Source: Clostridiales bacterium
GTDB lineage: Bacteria > Bacillota > Clostridia > Christensenellales > Pumilibacteraceae
Direction of reading: 5' to 3'
DNA length: 44,584 nucleotides
Assembly: GCA_022508365.1 (NCBI GenBank)
Contig: JAFLVH010000006.1
Location: forward strand, 1-44,584
Positions within the stretch are counted from its first letter, which is position 1. Each line of letters begins with the position of its first letter. The position numbers were made by a program, and so were the translations under genes. The notes beneath the pieces were generated by a model. That model did not search any database. It worked only from the letters and a program-made list of their open reading frames with translations, and was not told where the DNA came from. Positions 1 through 11,079 of this stretch are shown piece by piece.

Positions 1-19
1 CCGTAAGGCGAATTTCATT

Positions 20-52
20 GGGTGTTTGTGATATTCCGTATCACAAACACCC
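20..52. repeat. Perfect 14-bp inverted repeat downstream of gpsA
   Basis: The arms at 20-33 and 39-52 are perfectly complementary and enclose a 5-nt loop. The hairpin begins 13 nt past the gpsA stop. On the minus strand no T-run follows it; on the plus strand a short TTTTT lies about 10 nt after it. It could act as a transcription end or RNA 3' stabiliser for gpsA, or be a dispersed palindrome. The structure is certain, the role is not. Confidence 0.6.
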
Positions 53-65
53 ATTAGGCGGATTT

Positions 66-1073
66 TTATATAAGGTCGTCTTTAAGTTCGCGTTCAAAAA
101 GCTGTTCCATAACCGCGCGAGGCGGGATTTTATCCAGTATCATGGTATTGACCGCGGTTGTAATAGGCATATCTACGCCGTGATTGTCCGCGAGCATTGA
201 CAAAGCCCTTGCAGTGTGAACGCCCTCGGCGAGCTTGTCGTACTTTTTTCCCTTGACGTACTGCTCGCCCCACATACGGTTGTGGCTGTGCTCTGAAAAC
301 AGCGTTGTCTCGTAGTCACCCAAGTGGCACAAACCATAAGCCGAAAGCGGATTGCCGCCCATAGCCTTAATAAGCCGCGATACTTCCCTGCTGCCGCGCG
401 CCATTAATGCGCCCTTTAGCGTCGATAGATTCATGCCGTCCAGCACGCCGGCGACTATGCCCATTACGTTCTTTGCCGCCGCGCCAATTTCCGTACCGAT
501 GACGTCGGTTCCGTAGTAAAACCTGATAAGCGGGCTTTTAAAGTACTCCACTATTCGCTCTACGGTCGCGCGCTCGTATCCGTCAATGAGCATACAGTTG
601 GGATTGCCCTGCGTAAACTCCTGCACATGCCCGGGACCTGCCCACACCGCAATCTGCCAGCTTTCCAGTCCGAACTCCAGCGCGATCTCGCTAAGCCGCT
701 TGCCTGTGCTGATCTCTATGCCCTTCATGTTGGTGCAAAGATACTTGCCCGTCATGTCACAGCTACTGCGTATGTCGCTCATGACGTCGCGGAACACCTG
801 TGACGGCACGCTGACAAGCAGCACATTTGCAGAGCGCACCGCTTTACTTAGGTCGGTCGTCAGCTCGATAGATTTGGGCAGCGTTACATACTCGTTTTTA
901 CGGGTCATGTTGAGCTGTTCGTATGAAATTTCGCCGGCTTTGCCGTAAACAGTCACTTTGTGTCCGAGCTGATTTGCATACCACGCCAAAAACGAACCCC
1001 ATCTGCCGCAGCCGATGACGGTCACCTTTGTCTTTTGGCGTGTATAGTCCATGGGAATTATGTAGTCGGGCAT
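66..1073 (-). CDS. gpsA: NAD(P)H-dependent glycerol-3-phosphate dehydrogenase
   Basis: Cytosolic enzyme reducing dihydroxyacetone phosphate to sn-glycerol 3-phosphate for phospholipid synthesis. The 335-residue length fits the family (about 330-345). A Rossmann dinucleotide site (GCGRWG, residues 21-26) follows a short N-terminal extension. NMKGIE (114-119) carries the family lysine and AAAKNV (197-202) the catalytic lysine K200. The C-terminal domain has the family's LSGLGD-like segment in the form LCHLGD. AAGGAGG lies 4 nt before the chosen ATG; an internal Met at residue 8 is an alternative start. It is the last gene of the minus-strand set here, separated from the next upstream gene by AT-rich heptamer repeats. 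The usual GpsA substrate loop is slightly altered (GPGHVQEF), so a closely related reductase is possible but less likely. Confidence 0.9.
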   Translation of the reverse strand: MPDYIIPMDYTRQKTKVTVIGCGRWGSFLAWYANQLGHKVTVYGKAGEISYEQLNMTRKNEYVTLPKSIELTTDLSKAVRSANVLLVSVPSQVFRDVMSDIRSSCDMTGKYLCTNMKGIEISTGKRLSEIALEFGLESWQIAVWAGPGHVQEFTQGNPNCMLIDGYERATVERIVEYFKSPLIRFYYGTDVIGTEIGAAAKNVMGIVAGVLDGMNLSTLKGALMARGSREVSRLIKAMGGNPLSAYGLCHLGDYETTLFSEHSHNRMWGEQYVKGKKYDKLAEGVHTARALSMLADNHGVDMPITTAVNTMILDKIPPRAVMEQLFERELKDDLI

Positions 1074-1089
1074 GATGCCTCCTTCGGAG

Positions 1090-1120
1090 AGTTAAGAGTT
1101 AAGAATTAAGAGTTAAGAGT
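1090..1120. repeat. Heptamer array (TTAAGAG type) upstream of gpsA
   Basis: Four tandem units of the type TTAAGAG/TTAAGAA lie just upstream of the gpsA ribosome site. The orientation is opposite to the similar arrays at 1531-1548 and 1587-1619, so the gene at 1162-1518 is bracketed by inverted copies. A GCGCTTCGCGCGTTT-like palindrome follows at about 1134-1148; related copies occur near 5935 and 9208. Confidence 0.75.
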
Positions 1121-1161
1121 GTAATTAATGTTACGCTTCGCGCGTTTTTTTCAATTAAGAG

Positions 1162-1518
1162 TTACTCTTTTTTTTGCTTTGTCGTTTTTACTATAGACAC
1201 AAGCAATTTTATAAGTTCATCCACATCCACGTAGATACTATCGAATTCGCTATTATTAATATAATTGGTTTCGTGTAAAAGCTCCAACCAGTAACACGTT
1301 TCGTCTGCTTCCTTTAATGCTATATTATTTTTTGCAACAAAATCCGCTGTACTCTGAGCCCTCGCCGCTTCCCTGACATTTGCGCCTATACTCGTCCCAC
1401 TTTTTAAAATCTGTTTGGACAGAACATATTCTTGCTTTTCTTGTGTCAAAAATTTATATAAATTTATAATCCTTATCGCAAAAGCTTTACTTTTTATAAG
1501 GATAGGGCCTTCTTTCAC
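1162..1518 (-). CDS. Four-helix-bundle protein (S23 / 23S rRNA intervening-sequence protein family)
   Basis: 118 residues predicted almost wholly helical. The pattern around LKSGTSIGANVREA (residues 39-52) and the later KEADETCYWLELL segment are the hallmarks of the four-helix-bundle proteins first found as ORFs in intervening sequences of 23S rRNA genes; in many genomes they occur as stand-alone genes. The family forms small oligomers whose role is unknown. Start is GTG at 1518 with GGAGGG six nt upstream. The gene sits alone between guaB and gpsA and is flanked by inverted heptamer arrays (1090-1120 and 1531-1548), suggesting it arrived as a small cassette. Its AT-richness is higher than that of its neighbours. 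Confidence 0.85.
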   Translation of the reverse strand: MKEGPILIKSKAFAIRIINLYKFLTQEKQEYVLSKQILKSGTSIGANVREAARAQSTADFVAKNNIALKEADETCYWLELLHETNYINNSEFDSIYVDVDELIKLLVSIVKTTKQKKE

Positions 1519-1530
1519 GCTAATCCCTCC

Positions 1531-1548
1531 ACTCTTAACTCTTAACTA
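1531..1548. repeat. Heptamer array (ACTCTTA type)
   Basis: Two and a half tandem units in the inverted orientation relative to the array at 1090-1120. It overlaps the region just upstream of the ribosome site of the four-helix-bundle gene. Confidence 0.7.
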
Positions 1549-1586
1549 ATTTAATCTATCATTAATGGCGCGCACGCACCCAAAAT

Positions 1587-1619
1587 AACTCTGAACTCTG
1601 AACTCTGAACTCTTAATTC
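1587..1619. repeat. Heptamer array (AACTCTG type) abutting guaB stop
   Basis: Four tandem AACTCTG/AACTCTT units end one base from the guaB stop codon, so they lie at the 3' edge of that gene. They belong to the same family as the arrays near 9.2, 39.0 and 43.4 kb. Confidence 0.8.
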
Positions 1620-1620
1620 G

Positions 1621-4483
<2,863 letters not shown>

Positions 4484-4491
4484 TACCGAAT

Positions 4492-4520
4492 ATTATAACA
4501 CAATAGTTCGGTTCGCACAA
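4492..4520 (-). promoter_or_regulatory. Sigma-A-type promoter directly before the 4483 start
   Basis: On the minus strand TTGTGC (4520-4515), a 17-nt spacer and a perfect TATAAT (4497-4492). The expected start of transcription, about 7 nt past the -10, falls at or next to the ATG at 4483, leaving no room for a ribosome site. It likely drives the membrane-protein gene and guaB. Confidence 0.65.
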
Positions 4521-4573
4521 GCGTTTTGAGAAATGTTTTAGTAAATGAATTGCAAAATTCTCTTATTTCTATA

Positions 4574-5203
4574 TCACTTTTTGGCAAGCACCTTTGCGGT
4601 AACCGGATCGAGCAAAACCCCTGTGTCGCCCTCCGCCGTGATAAAGTTTATGTGCCAGCAAAGCCCGTCGCCAAGCGGATTCTTTATTATTCTAGCGCGA
4701 ATCTCGTACTCGCCGCTCGGCACAACCGAAGCCTTTGCCGCCGAGATTGCGCGGTCGAACTTCATCATGTCCGAAGTGATTTGACTCTGCGCGGTAAAGT
4801 CGTGCGACTCGCCGCCGCACTTGATCGTCACGGAAAACTCTTTAGCAGTCGTCTCATGCTCGAACTCCGCCGAAAAGCTCGCCGCAAACGGATGGACTAT
4901 CATGGTGCCGCCGAACGTGCACCCGTCCGCCTCCACTGCGTATGTAATCACCGCGTCAATGTCGAAATCGTCCGGCACAAGCGTGATAAGTGTGTACGGA
5001 ATGAGCGCCTCCGCCTTGCCGTCGGCTTTGAACGTACTTTCGCGCACGCCCGACACCGCGGTCAGAGTATACCCGTCGCATGAAGCGGTGTAATATCCAC
5101 TTCGCCGCTCGCTGACCCTGTCCATGCTGTCCGTGCCGCAAGAGAACAGAATAATCGTGACTACGGTCATAACCGCCGCAAAAACCCAACATAATTTTTT
5201 CAT
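4574..5203 (-). CDS. Putative lipoprotein of unknown function
   Basis: The start MKKLCWVF (5203) gives a basic N-terminus, a hydrophobic core and a lipobox-like LFSC with the modifiable cysteine at residue 22, so a surface lipoprotein of 209 residues is predicted. An ATG at 5239 would extend it through the terminator hairpin and is unlikely. The mature part is beta-rich, without a recognised domain; it contains segments reading like two small immunoglobulin-like or carbohydrate-associated beta modules, but this is not secure. No ribosome site precedes the start. A TATAAT directly abuts the ATG, too close to serve this start, so its expression signal is unclear. It lies 76 nt beyond the last V-ATPase gene, behind a terminator. 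Confidence 0.7.
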   Translation of the reverse strand: MKKLCWVFAAVMTVVTIILFSCGTDSMDRVSERRSGYYTASCDGYTLTAVSGVRESTFKADGKAEALIPYTLITLVPDDFDIDAVITYAVEADGCTFGGTMIVHPFAASFSAEFEHETTAKEFSVTIKCGGESHDFTAQSQITSDMMKFDRAISAAKASVVPSGEYEIRARIIKNPLGDGLCWHINFITAEGDTGVLLDPVTAKVLAKK

Positions 5204-5210
5204 ATTATAA

Positions 5211-5250
5211 AATATGAAAACCGCACATCGAATATTCATTCGGCGTGCGG
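5211..5250 (-). terminator. Intrinsic terminator after the V-ATPase operon
   Basis: Arms at 5250-5239 and 5232-5221 pair over 12 bp (ten Watson-Crick, two wobble) with a 6-nt loop. On the minus strand the hairpin is followed by a T-rich stretch (TTTTCATATTTT). It begins 29 nt past the stop of the D-subunit gene, the expected end of the ATPase operon. Confidence 0.75.
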
Positions 5251-5279
5251 CAATAATTTTAAATTCAAGAGCACATTAT

Positions 5280-5888
5280 TTAATTATTTTTTACTTTCAT
5301 TAATCTTACGATTGCGGCGCGTTCGTTTTCGTCGAGCTTCATCATTATATACTTGATGGTTTCCTGCAGTTGAGGTATCATTACGTATTCCAACGCGTTT
5401 ACCCTGCGCCTGTTTTTTTCTATCTCGTCCGCGAGCATGTTACACGTCTTTTCCACTTCCGCAAGGTGCAGCAGCTTGTCTGTGAGCTCGGTTAGCTTTA
5501 GCACTGCGTCGTCCAGCTCTGCGGGCGCAGAGCACAGCGCATACGGAAGCTTGACCTCGCCCACGCGCTTTGTCTGCATATACGGAACGTCAACGCCCAT
5601 AATGTTCTTAGTCCCAACGGTGATTGACGCGGTGAGCGTGGGCAGCGCTATCGCCTGCACTACGTCGAGCGGCGCGGCCGAGGACAGCGCAAACACCTTG
5701 AGCGCCTCTCCGATTTCACCTTCTATGTCCTCGCGCAGCTTTTTGTTCTCTTTTATGAGCGCCAAAAACTGCCGAACCATCTCGTCCGACTTGTCCTTTA
5801 ACAGCTTGTGCCCACGCTCGGCGGTCCTTAGCCTGTCCTTTAGCCTGCGAAGCTCCATCCTCGTAGGATTTACATTTAGTCTTGCCAT
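5280..5888 (-). CDS. ntpD: V-type ATP synthase subunit D (central stalk)
   Basis: Central rotor shaft of the V1 motor, coupling A3B3 catalysis to rotation of the K ring. At 202 residues it matches the family (about 200-215). The N-terminus (NVNPTRMELRRLKDRL) is the conserved subunit D opening and, with residues 130-200, forms the long antiparallel coiled coil. It is the last gene of the operon, 128 nt after the B gene, and is followed by an intrinsic terminator. That gap is full of dispersed repeats, and no ribosome site is visible before the ATG, unlike most genes of the operon; translation may depend on upstream ribosomes or an unusual signal. Confidence 0.95.
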   Translation of the reverse strand: MARLNVNPTRMELRRLKDRLRTAERGHKLLKDKSDEMVRQFLALIKENKKLREDIEGEIGEALKVFALSSAAPLDVVQAIALPTLTASITVGTKNIMGVDVPYMQTKRVGEVKLPYALCSAPAELDDAVLKLTELTDKLLHLAEVEKTCNMLADEIEKNRRRVNALEYVMIPQLQETIKYIMMKLDENERAAIVRLMKVKNN

Positions 5889-5960
5889 AATTAATAGATA
5901 AGAGATAAAAAATAAGAGATAATAATTTCGGTTGCGCTTCGCGCGTTTATTTAGTTAATT
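5889..5960. repeat. AT-rich short repeats (AAGAGATAA type) between ntpB and ntpD
   Basis: Units of the type AGATAAGAGATAA recur within 5893-5930, followed by a GCGCTTCGCGCG palindrome (5935-5946) that also occurs near 1134 and 9208. The block replaces the expected leader of ntpD. Confidence 0.6.
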
Positions 5961-6010
5961 AAAACCTCATCCACCGCAAGCGGTTCCCCTTCCCCCAAGG
6001 GGAAGGCTTA
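5961..6010. repeat. Dispersed palindromic repeat inside the V-ATPase operon
   Basis: Contains two hairpins, CCGC-AA-GCGG and an 8-bp stem CCTTCCCC/GGGGAAGG (5988-6006). The shape resembles the short C/G-rich palindromes scattered between genes in many gut Firmicutes. It starts right after the ntpB stop codon at 6017 on the minus strand. Confidence 0.6.
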
Positions 6011-6016
6011 AAAGGT

Positions 6017-7387
6017 TTAATCATAAAATTCTTCTAAGTGTTCGTCGCGTATGCGCTTTAACTCGCTTCTCGGCAGAATCTTTAAAAGCTTCCAGCCGAT
6101 GTCGAGCGTGTCCTCGATTGTGCGGTTTACCGTAAAACTCTGGTTGATATACTGCTTTTCAAACTCCTCTGCGAATTTGGCGTACAGTCTGTCCACGTCG
6201 GACAGCGCCGCCTCGCCCAAAATGGAGCTGAGTTCCTTTGCGTCCTTGCCACGCGCGTAAGCGGAGAAAAGCTGGTTCATGGTGTCGGCGTGATCCTTCC
6301 TGGTCTTGCCTTTGCCTATGCCCTTGTCCTTTAACCTCGACAGCGACGGCAAAACGTCTATCGGCGGATTCATGCCCTTTTTGTACAGCTCGCGCGAGAG
6401 AATTATCTGCCCTTCCGTTATATAGCCCGTAAGGTCGGGAATGGGATGCGTTTTGTCGTCCTCCGGCATGGTCAGTATGGGAATAAGCGTGATTGAGCCC
6501 TTCTTTCCGCGTATGCGCCCCGCGCGCTCGTAAATGGTGGCAAGGTCGGTGTAAAGATATCCGGGATAGCCGCGCCGCCCCGGCACCTCGCGCCGTGCCG
6601 CGGAGATCTCTCGCAGCGCCTCGGCGTAGTTGGTTATATCCGTCATAATGACAAGCACGTGCATGTCGCATTCAAACGCCAGATATTCCGCCGCCGTCAT
6701 AGCCATGCGCGGCGTGTTTATGCGTTCTACCGCAGGGTCGTTGGCGAGGTTGAGGAACATTACCGTTCTGTCTATCGCGCCGGTCTTTCTGAAGTCGGCG
6801 GTGAAGAACTCGCTCTCCTCGTACGTAATACCCATTGCCGCAAACACGACGGCAAACTTATCGTCGGTGTTTTTAACCTGCGCCTGCCTGGCTATCTGCG
6901 CCGCAAGGTCGGCATGCGGCAGACCCGACGCCGAAAACACAGGCAGCTTCTGTCCGCGGACAAGCGTATTCAGTCCGTCAATCGCGCTGACGCCCGTCTG
7001 AATAAACTCGTTGGGATAGTCGCGCGCAACCGGGTTTATAGGGCTGCCGTTTACGTCCAAGCTTTTCTCGGGCAAGATTTCCGCGCCGCCGTCGATGGGG
7101 TTACCCATGCCGTCAAACACCCTGCCCAGCATGTCGTGCGCCACCTTGAGCTCAATCGCCTTGCCTGTGAACGCAGCCTTTGCCGCCGCTATTTTCAGTC
7201 CGCGGCTGGGCGCAAAAAGCTGAACAAGCGCCTTGTCGCCGTCAACCTCCAGCACGCGTCCGAGACGCTGCTCGCCGCTCTCGCTTTGCGATATTTTGAC
7301 TAACTCGTTGTACTTGACGCCCTCTACCTGTTCGACAAGCATCAAGGGTCCTACAACTTCTTTTATGGTACGGTATTCTTTACGCAT
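6017..7387 (-). CDS. ntpB: V-type ATP synthase subunit B (regulatory, non-catalytic)
   Basis: Non-catalytic nucleotide-site-fold subunit of the A3B3 hexamer. Its 456 residues match the usual B length (about 455-470). It has the beta-barrel N-terminus ([14 protein letters not shown]) and the central domain with [18 protein letters not shown] where a Walker A would be in subunit A; as expected for B it lacks the GxxxxGKT loop. The conserved segments [22 protein letters not shown] and [21 protein letters not shown] are present, the latter in the family position. The stop of the A gene overlaps the B start (TAATG), which implies translational coupling. Confidence 0.97.
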   Translation of the reverse strand: MRKEYRTIKEVVGPLMLVEQVEGVKYNELVKISQSESGEQRLGRVLEVDGDKALVQLFAPSRGLKIAAAKAAFTGKAIELKVAHDMLGRVFDGMGNPIDGGAEILPEKSLDVNGSPINPVARDYPNEFIQTGVSAIDGLNTLVRGQKLPVFSASGLPHADLAAQIARQAQVKNTDDKFAVVFAAMGITYEESEFFTADFRKTGAIDRTVMFLNLANDPAVERINTPRMAMTAAEYLAFECDMHVLVIMTDITNYAEALREISAARREVPGRRGYPGYLYTDLATIYERAGRIRGKKGSITLIPILTMPEDDKTHPIPDLTGYITEGQIILSRELYKKGMNPPIDVLPSLSRLKDKGIGKGKTRKDHADTMNQLFSAYARGKDAKELSSILGEAALSDVDRLYAKFAEEFEKQYINQSFTVNRTIEDTLDIGWKLLKILPRSELKRIRDEHLEEFYD

Positions 7388-9138
7388 TATTCCGCCTCTT
7401 TGAGTTCCGCAAATTGTTTGTTCATTTCGTCGTGCAGTGCGTCAAGGCTTGCCATCTCCTTTTCCTCGACGTACTTTGCTCTGCCAATGCGCTCGCGGCA
7501 GGACAAATTGAGTATATCGTTGATGTCCACACCGCGGTCGAGCGCACGCCGCGCTCCGTAGTAAAAGTCCACTATGAGCTTGAGCATCTTAAACTGCTTT
7601 TTGGGCGACGTGTACGTGTCCACCTCGTGGAAAGAGTTTTGGTGCAAATAGTCCTCGCGCACGGACTTGGCAGCCTCCATGGTCAACCTATCCGCCGGAG
7701 ACAGCGCGTCCATACCGACAAGCCTTACTATCTCGTCCAGCCGCGCCTCCTCCTGTAATAATCTGCTTATCTCCAGCCTGTACGCGCCGAACTGTTCGTC
7801 TACGTTGCGAGAGAACCATTCGGCAAGTCTGTCGCTGTACAGCGAATAGCTTACAAGCCAGTCGATAGCCGGGAAGTGCCGCTTGTACGCAAGTGCGCTA
7901 CTTAGTCCCCAGTACACCTTGACTATGCGAAGCGTCGCCTGACTGACAGGCTCCGACATGTCGCCGCCCGGAGGGGACACCGCGCCGATAGCCGTGACCG
8001 AGCCGATGCGCTCGTCGCTGCCGAGCAGCTTAACCTGACCCGCGCGCTCGTAGAACTCGGCAAGGCGGCTGCTTAAGTATGCGGGATAACCCTCCTCGCC
8101 GGGCATCTCTTGAAGCCGTCCGCTCATCTCGCGCAGAGCCTCCGCCCAGCGCGACGTGGAGTCCGCCATAATAGCCACCGAATAGCCCATGTCGCGGTAG
8201 TATTCCGCAATGGTGATGCCCGTGTATATGCTCGCCTCGCGCGCCGCAACCGGCATGTCCGAGGTGTTGGCTATAAGCACCGTTCTTTTCATCAACGGCT
8301 GATTGGTCTTGGGGTCGATAAGCTCGGGGAATTCGTTGAGAACGTCCGTCATCTCGTTGCCGCGCTCGCCGCAGCCGACGTACACTATGATGTCCGCGTC
8401 GCTCCACTTGGCGAGTGCGTGCTGCAAAACGGTTTTGCCCGAGCCGAACGGACCGGGAACCGCCGCCACACCGCCGCGCGCAATGGGGAACAGCGTGTCT
8501 ACGACGCGCTGACCCGTGACAAGCGGCTGTTCGGGCGGAAGCTTTTCCGCATACGGTCTGCCGCGTCTTACCGGCCAGCGTTGAAGCATGCATACGTCAT
8601 GCTTAGTCTTGCCGTCGACGACAACCGCAACGGGCTGCTCAACAGTGTATTCGCCTGCCGAAATCTTTTCTATCTTACCGCTGACGCCGTACGGCACCAT
8701 GATCTTGTGCGTAATAACCTCGTTTTCCTGCACAGTGCCGATAATATCGCCTGCGGTTACATTGTCGCCCTTTTTGACGGTGGGCGTAAACTTCCACTTT
8801 TTTTCGTGGTCGAGTGCGGGCGCGCTTACGCCGCGGTCAATCCTGTCGCCCGAAAGCGCGTACAGCTTTTCGAGCGGGCGCTGGATACCGTCATAGATAC
8901 TGCCGATAAGCCCGGGTCCAAGCTCAACTGAAAGCGGCTGCTCGGTGGAAACCACCGGCTCGCCCGTGCCGAGCATGCTCGTTTCCTCGTACACCTGCAC
9001 GGAGGCCTTGTCGCCGCGAAGCTCAATCACCTCGCCGATAAGCCCCTTTTCGGAAACCTTAACGACGTCGTACATCTTGACGTCCTGCATTCCGTCCGCC
9101 ACGATAAGCGGTCCGCTGATTTTAATGATTTTACCCAT
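7387..9138 (-). CDS. ntpA: V-type ATP synthase subunit A (catalytic)
   Basis: Catalytic subunit of the V1 hexamer that hydrolyses (or makes) ATP. The 583-residue length is typical. The N-terminal barrel is followed by the bulge domain unique to A subunits (about 115-185), then Walker A GPFGSGKT (229-236), [12 protein letters not shown] with the catalytic glutamate of the GER motif, and the SRWAEALRE segment. AAAGGAG precedes the ATG with good spacing. It overlaps ntpB at its 3' end and is separated from the F gene by 120 nt carrying dispersed repeats. Confidence 0.97.
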   Translation of the reverse strand: MGKIIKISGPLIVADGMQDVKMYDVVKVSEKGLIGEVIELRGDKASVQVYEETSMLGTGEPVVSTEQPLSVELGPGLIGSIYDGIQRPLEKLYALSGDRIDRGVSAPALDHEKKWKFTPTVKKGDNVTAGDIIGTVQENEVITHKIMVPYGVSGKIEKISAGEYTVEQPVAVVVDGKTKHDVCMLQRWPVRRGRPYAEKLPPEQPLVTGQRVVDTLFPIARGGVAAVPGPFGSGKTVLQHALAKWSDADIIVYVGCGERGNEMTDVLNEFPELIDPKTNQPLMKRTVLIANTSDMPVAAREASIYTGITIAEYYRDMGYSVAIMADSTSRWAEALREMSGRLQEMPGEEGYPAYLSSRLAEFYERAGQVKLLGSDERIGSVTAIGAVSPPGGDMSEPVSQATLRIVKVYWGLSSALAYKRHFPAIDWLVSYSLYSDRLAEWFSRNVDEQFGAYRLEISRLLQEEARLDEIVRLVGMDALSPADRLTMEAAKSVREDYLHQNSFHEVDTYTSPKKQFKMLKLIVDFYYGARRALDRGVDINDILNLSCRERIGRAKYVEEKEMASLDALHDEMNKQFAELKEAE

Positions 9139-9171
9139 TTATCACTCCTTTTATTGAGTGTCTTAATTAGT

Positions 9172-9201
9172 GATATCCTTCGCTACGCTCAGGATGACAA
9201 A
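9172..9201. repeat. Short dispersed palindromic repeat (ATCCTTCGCTACGCTCAGGAT)
   Basis: ATCCT and AGGAT arms flank a GCTACGC-containing loop, followed by GACAAA. It resembles the widespread intergenic TGTCATCCTGAGCG-type repeats of bacteria. It sits between ntpF and ntpA inside the ATPase operon. A degenerate relative (GTCATTCCGAGCG) lies at 40877-40889. Confidence 0.55.
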
Positions 9202-9224
9202 ACAATGTTGCGCTTCCGCGCATT

Positions 9225-9250
9225 AACTCCAAACTCTTAACTCTTAACTC
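9225..9250. repeat. Heptamer array (AACTCTT type)
   Basis: Three to four AACTCCA/AACTCTT units just past the stop of the F-subunit gene on the minus strand, preceded by a GCGCTTCCGCGC palindrome. Confidence 0.75.
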
Positions 9251-9258
9251 GTTCGACG

Positions 9259-9585
9259 TCAGTCGAACAATATATCTACGCCCACTGCCTTTTCCACGTC
9301 CTTTTTTACTCCGGCAAGCCCGAAGCCGTTGGAGCCGTTGGAGCCGGGAATGGGCAGCACCACGGGATAGGTCTGCTGTTTTAGCTTTTGCATAAGCTGT
9401 TCGTTTTTTGCGGCGTAGTTTTCGGTGATGAGTATTACCGCGTACTCGTCCGACTTAGCAAGCTCGCGCAAAACCTCCGCCGCCTTGTACTCGTCGTCCA
9501 CCTTGTATACCGAAGCGCCTATAGCCAAAAACGCCGTTGCGCTTGTCGTATCGCCTATTACCGCAATCTTTCCTATCTTTTCCAT
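9259..9585 (-). CDS. ntpG: V-type ATP synthase subunit F (central stalk)
   Basis: Small central-stalk subunit that binds subunit D and can modulate ATPase activity (named NtpG in Enterococcus, AtpF in archaea). 108 residues with the family pattern: IAVIGDTTSATAFLAIGA at residues 7-24 as the first beta-alpha unit, YAVILITENYA in the middle, and the PVVLPIPG(S) turn near residues 74-82. A weak ribosome site (TAGGT) precedes the start, 5 nt from the C-subunit stop. The gene order C-F-A-B-D is the standard bacterial V-ATPase order. Confidence 0.93.
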   Translation of the reverse strand: MEKIGKIAVIGDTTSATAFLAIGASVYKVDDEYKAAEVLRELAKSDEYAVILITENYAAKNEQLMQKLKQQTYPVVLPIPGSNGSNGFGLAGVKKDVEKAVGVDILFD

Positions 9586-9590
9586 TTTGT

Positions 9591-10493
9591 TTACCTATAA
9601 ATTTCGGGTATGCGCTTATAAAATAACTCGCGCGAATCGGTCTTTATGCACACAAGCGCGGTCTTGACCGTTTTAAGCTCGATAAGCGTTTCTGTGTAGT
9701 AGTTTAAAAACGGAGTAAGAGAGCCGAAATCCGCAACGTCTCTGCGAGTGAGACAGAACAAATAATCGTCCGCCTCCAGCTCGGTCTTCCACAAATCGGA
9801 AAAGTCGTTTTCCGCCATGCGCGCGGCGTAACCCTCGTAAGGCGTGCGCTCTAAGTATTCCATAAAGTCGTCGTCCGCCTTGCTTACGTCCACCTTGCCG
9901 CCCGCTATAAACTGATCGCCGGATATATTCAGCTTTTTCATTCGCGCATAGGACAGAATGTTTTTCATATCGATTTCCGCGCGGAAGTACTTTTTTATGA
10001 GCGGGCTGTTTACGGACAACACATAGGCGTACATAGCACGAGTGAGCGCAAGGTCTATCTCCAAGGGGTCCGTACTCTTTTGCTCGTCAAGCAAAGTAAG
10101 CGCGTCCGCCATAAACCCATCCACTTCCGAATAGTCGCCGTCCGCTATCGCCTTTACGTCCAAGTCCACATCGTAATATCCGTCGCTCGGAACGGGAGCA
10201 AACCGCGATTTGTACGCGAGCTTTGCGTTGTTGTACTTAAACCGCGCCAGCAGCGCCTCGGCTGTCTTTTCACCCGGCGCGTTGTCCTCGATAAACCTGA
10301 TAAGACTGTTGGTCTCGTTCACAATAAATCCGTCCACGCTCATTCCATCGGAATATGCGTAGCCGTAGTCACCGAGCATTTTAAACGCGTCCGCAACGGT
10401 CTTGCATTCCACAATGCGCCGTAGCTTTTCCGCGTCCATTCGTCCGGCGTTTATCATCGCCGACATATTGGCAAAGACCCTTGTCGTGTTCAT
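9591..10493 (-). CDS. ntpC: V-type ATP synthase subunit C (d-type, axle-to-ring adaptor)
   Basis: Subunit C/d sits on the K ring and seats the D-F shaft. The 300-residue, almost all-helical protein has the N-terminal signature NTTRVFANMSAMI and a repeated-helix pattern typical of the family, though it is shorter than the usual 320-350 residues. Its ATG directly follows the TAA of the E gene, so translation is likely coupled. Identification rests on the N- and C-terminal patterns plus its place between E and F. Confidence 0.88.
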   Translation of the reverse strand: MNTTRVFANMSAMINAGRMDAEKLRRIVECKTVADAFKMLGDYGYAYSDGMSVDGFIVNETNSLIRFIEDNAPGEKTAEALLARFKYNNAKLAYKSRFAPVPSDGYYDVDLDVKAIADGDYSEVDGFMADALTLLDEQKSTDPLEIDLALTRAMYAYVLSVNSPLIKKYFRAEIDMKNILSYARMKKLNISGDQFIAGGKVDVSKADDDFMEYLERTPYEGYAARMAENDFSDLWKTELEADDYLFCLTRRDVADFGSLTPFLNYYTETLIELKTVKTALVCIKTDSRELFYKRIPEIYR

Positions 10494-11072
10494 TTACAGC
10501 CCCAAATAAGCAACCGTGTCGTATACGGTCTGCTCCTTTAACTCGTCCACAATTGCATCCACGGTGAGGTCGCGATCGTACTTGGCGTTGCGAAGTATAA
10601 CGCCGCCCTCAAAGTCGCCCTTTTCCTTGGACAAGGTAAGCTTCTTTTTTGCCGCGGCGGAAACCTTTTTTACCCACTCCGCTGTTACGCGTTTATCGGA
10701 CTTTCCTGCGATAACCTCGTCGCCGTCCTCGCAGTATCTTACGATGATAGCCTGCAAAATCTTTAGGTACTCGCCGTCGGGCGCGGAAAGGATCTTGCGC
10801 TTTACGCCGTAGTAAACCGCCGATACGCACGCCTGCTTTGCGGCAAGCAACGCTTTGTTAGCCTCCAGCTCGCCCAGCTTGACCTGACCGTCAAACAGCT
10901 CCTTGGCTGCGGCGTCCGATCTATCCAGGCTCTCTTTTTGCGCAGCGTCAAGCTCGGCGCGAAGCGCGTCAAGCTCGGCCTTTACCTCCGCTTCCGCCTC
11001 CGCAACAACAGAGGCGGCGGTAGCTTTTGCAGACGAGATAATATCGTCTATGATTTTCTGTTTGCCTTGCAT
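10494..11072 (-). CDS. ntpE: V-type ATP synthase subunit E (peripheral stalk)
   Basis: Peripheral-stalk subunit that pairs with G/H to hold A3B3 against rotation. 192 residues: an Ala/Glu/Lys-rich N-terminal helix (about 5-75) suited to coiled-coil pairing and a C-terminal globular domain (about 95-190). GGVILRNAKYDRDLTVDAIVDEL near the end corresponds to the conserved GG-hairpin and final helix of the family. It lies between K and C as in other bacterial V-ATPase operons. The ribosome site is weak. Confidence 0.9.
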   Translation of the reverse strand: MQGKQKIIDDIISSAKATAASVVAEAEAEVKAELDALRAELDAAQKESLDRSDAAAKELFDGQVKLGELEANKALLAAKQACVSAVYYGVKRKILSAPDGEYLKILQAIIVRYCEDGDEVIAGKSDKRVTAEWVKKVSAAAKKKLTLSKEKGDFEGGVILRNAKYDRDLTVDAIVDELKEQTVYDTVAYLGL

Positions 11073-11079
11073 GAAAGTC

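Noticed and set aside
5204-5209. TATAAT box at the lipoprotein start
   Set aside because: It directly touches the ATG, so transcription would begin inside the gene; not counted as a leaderless case.
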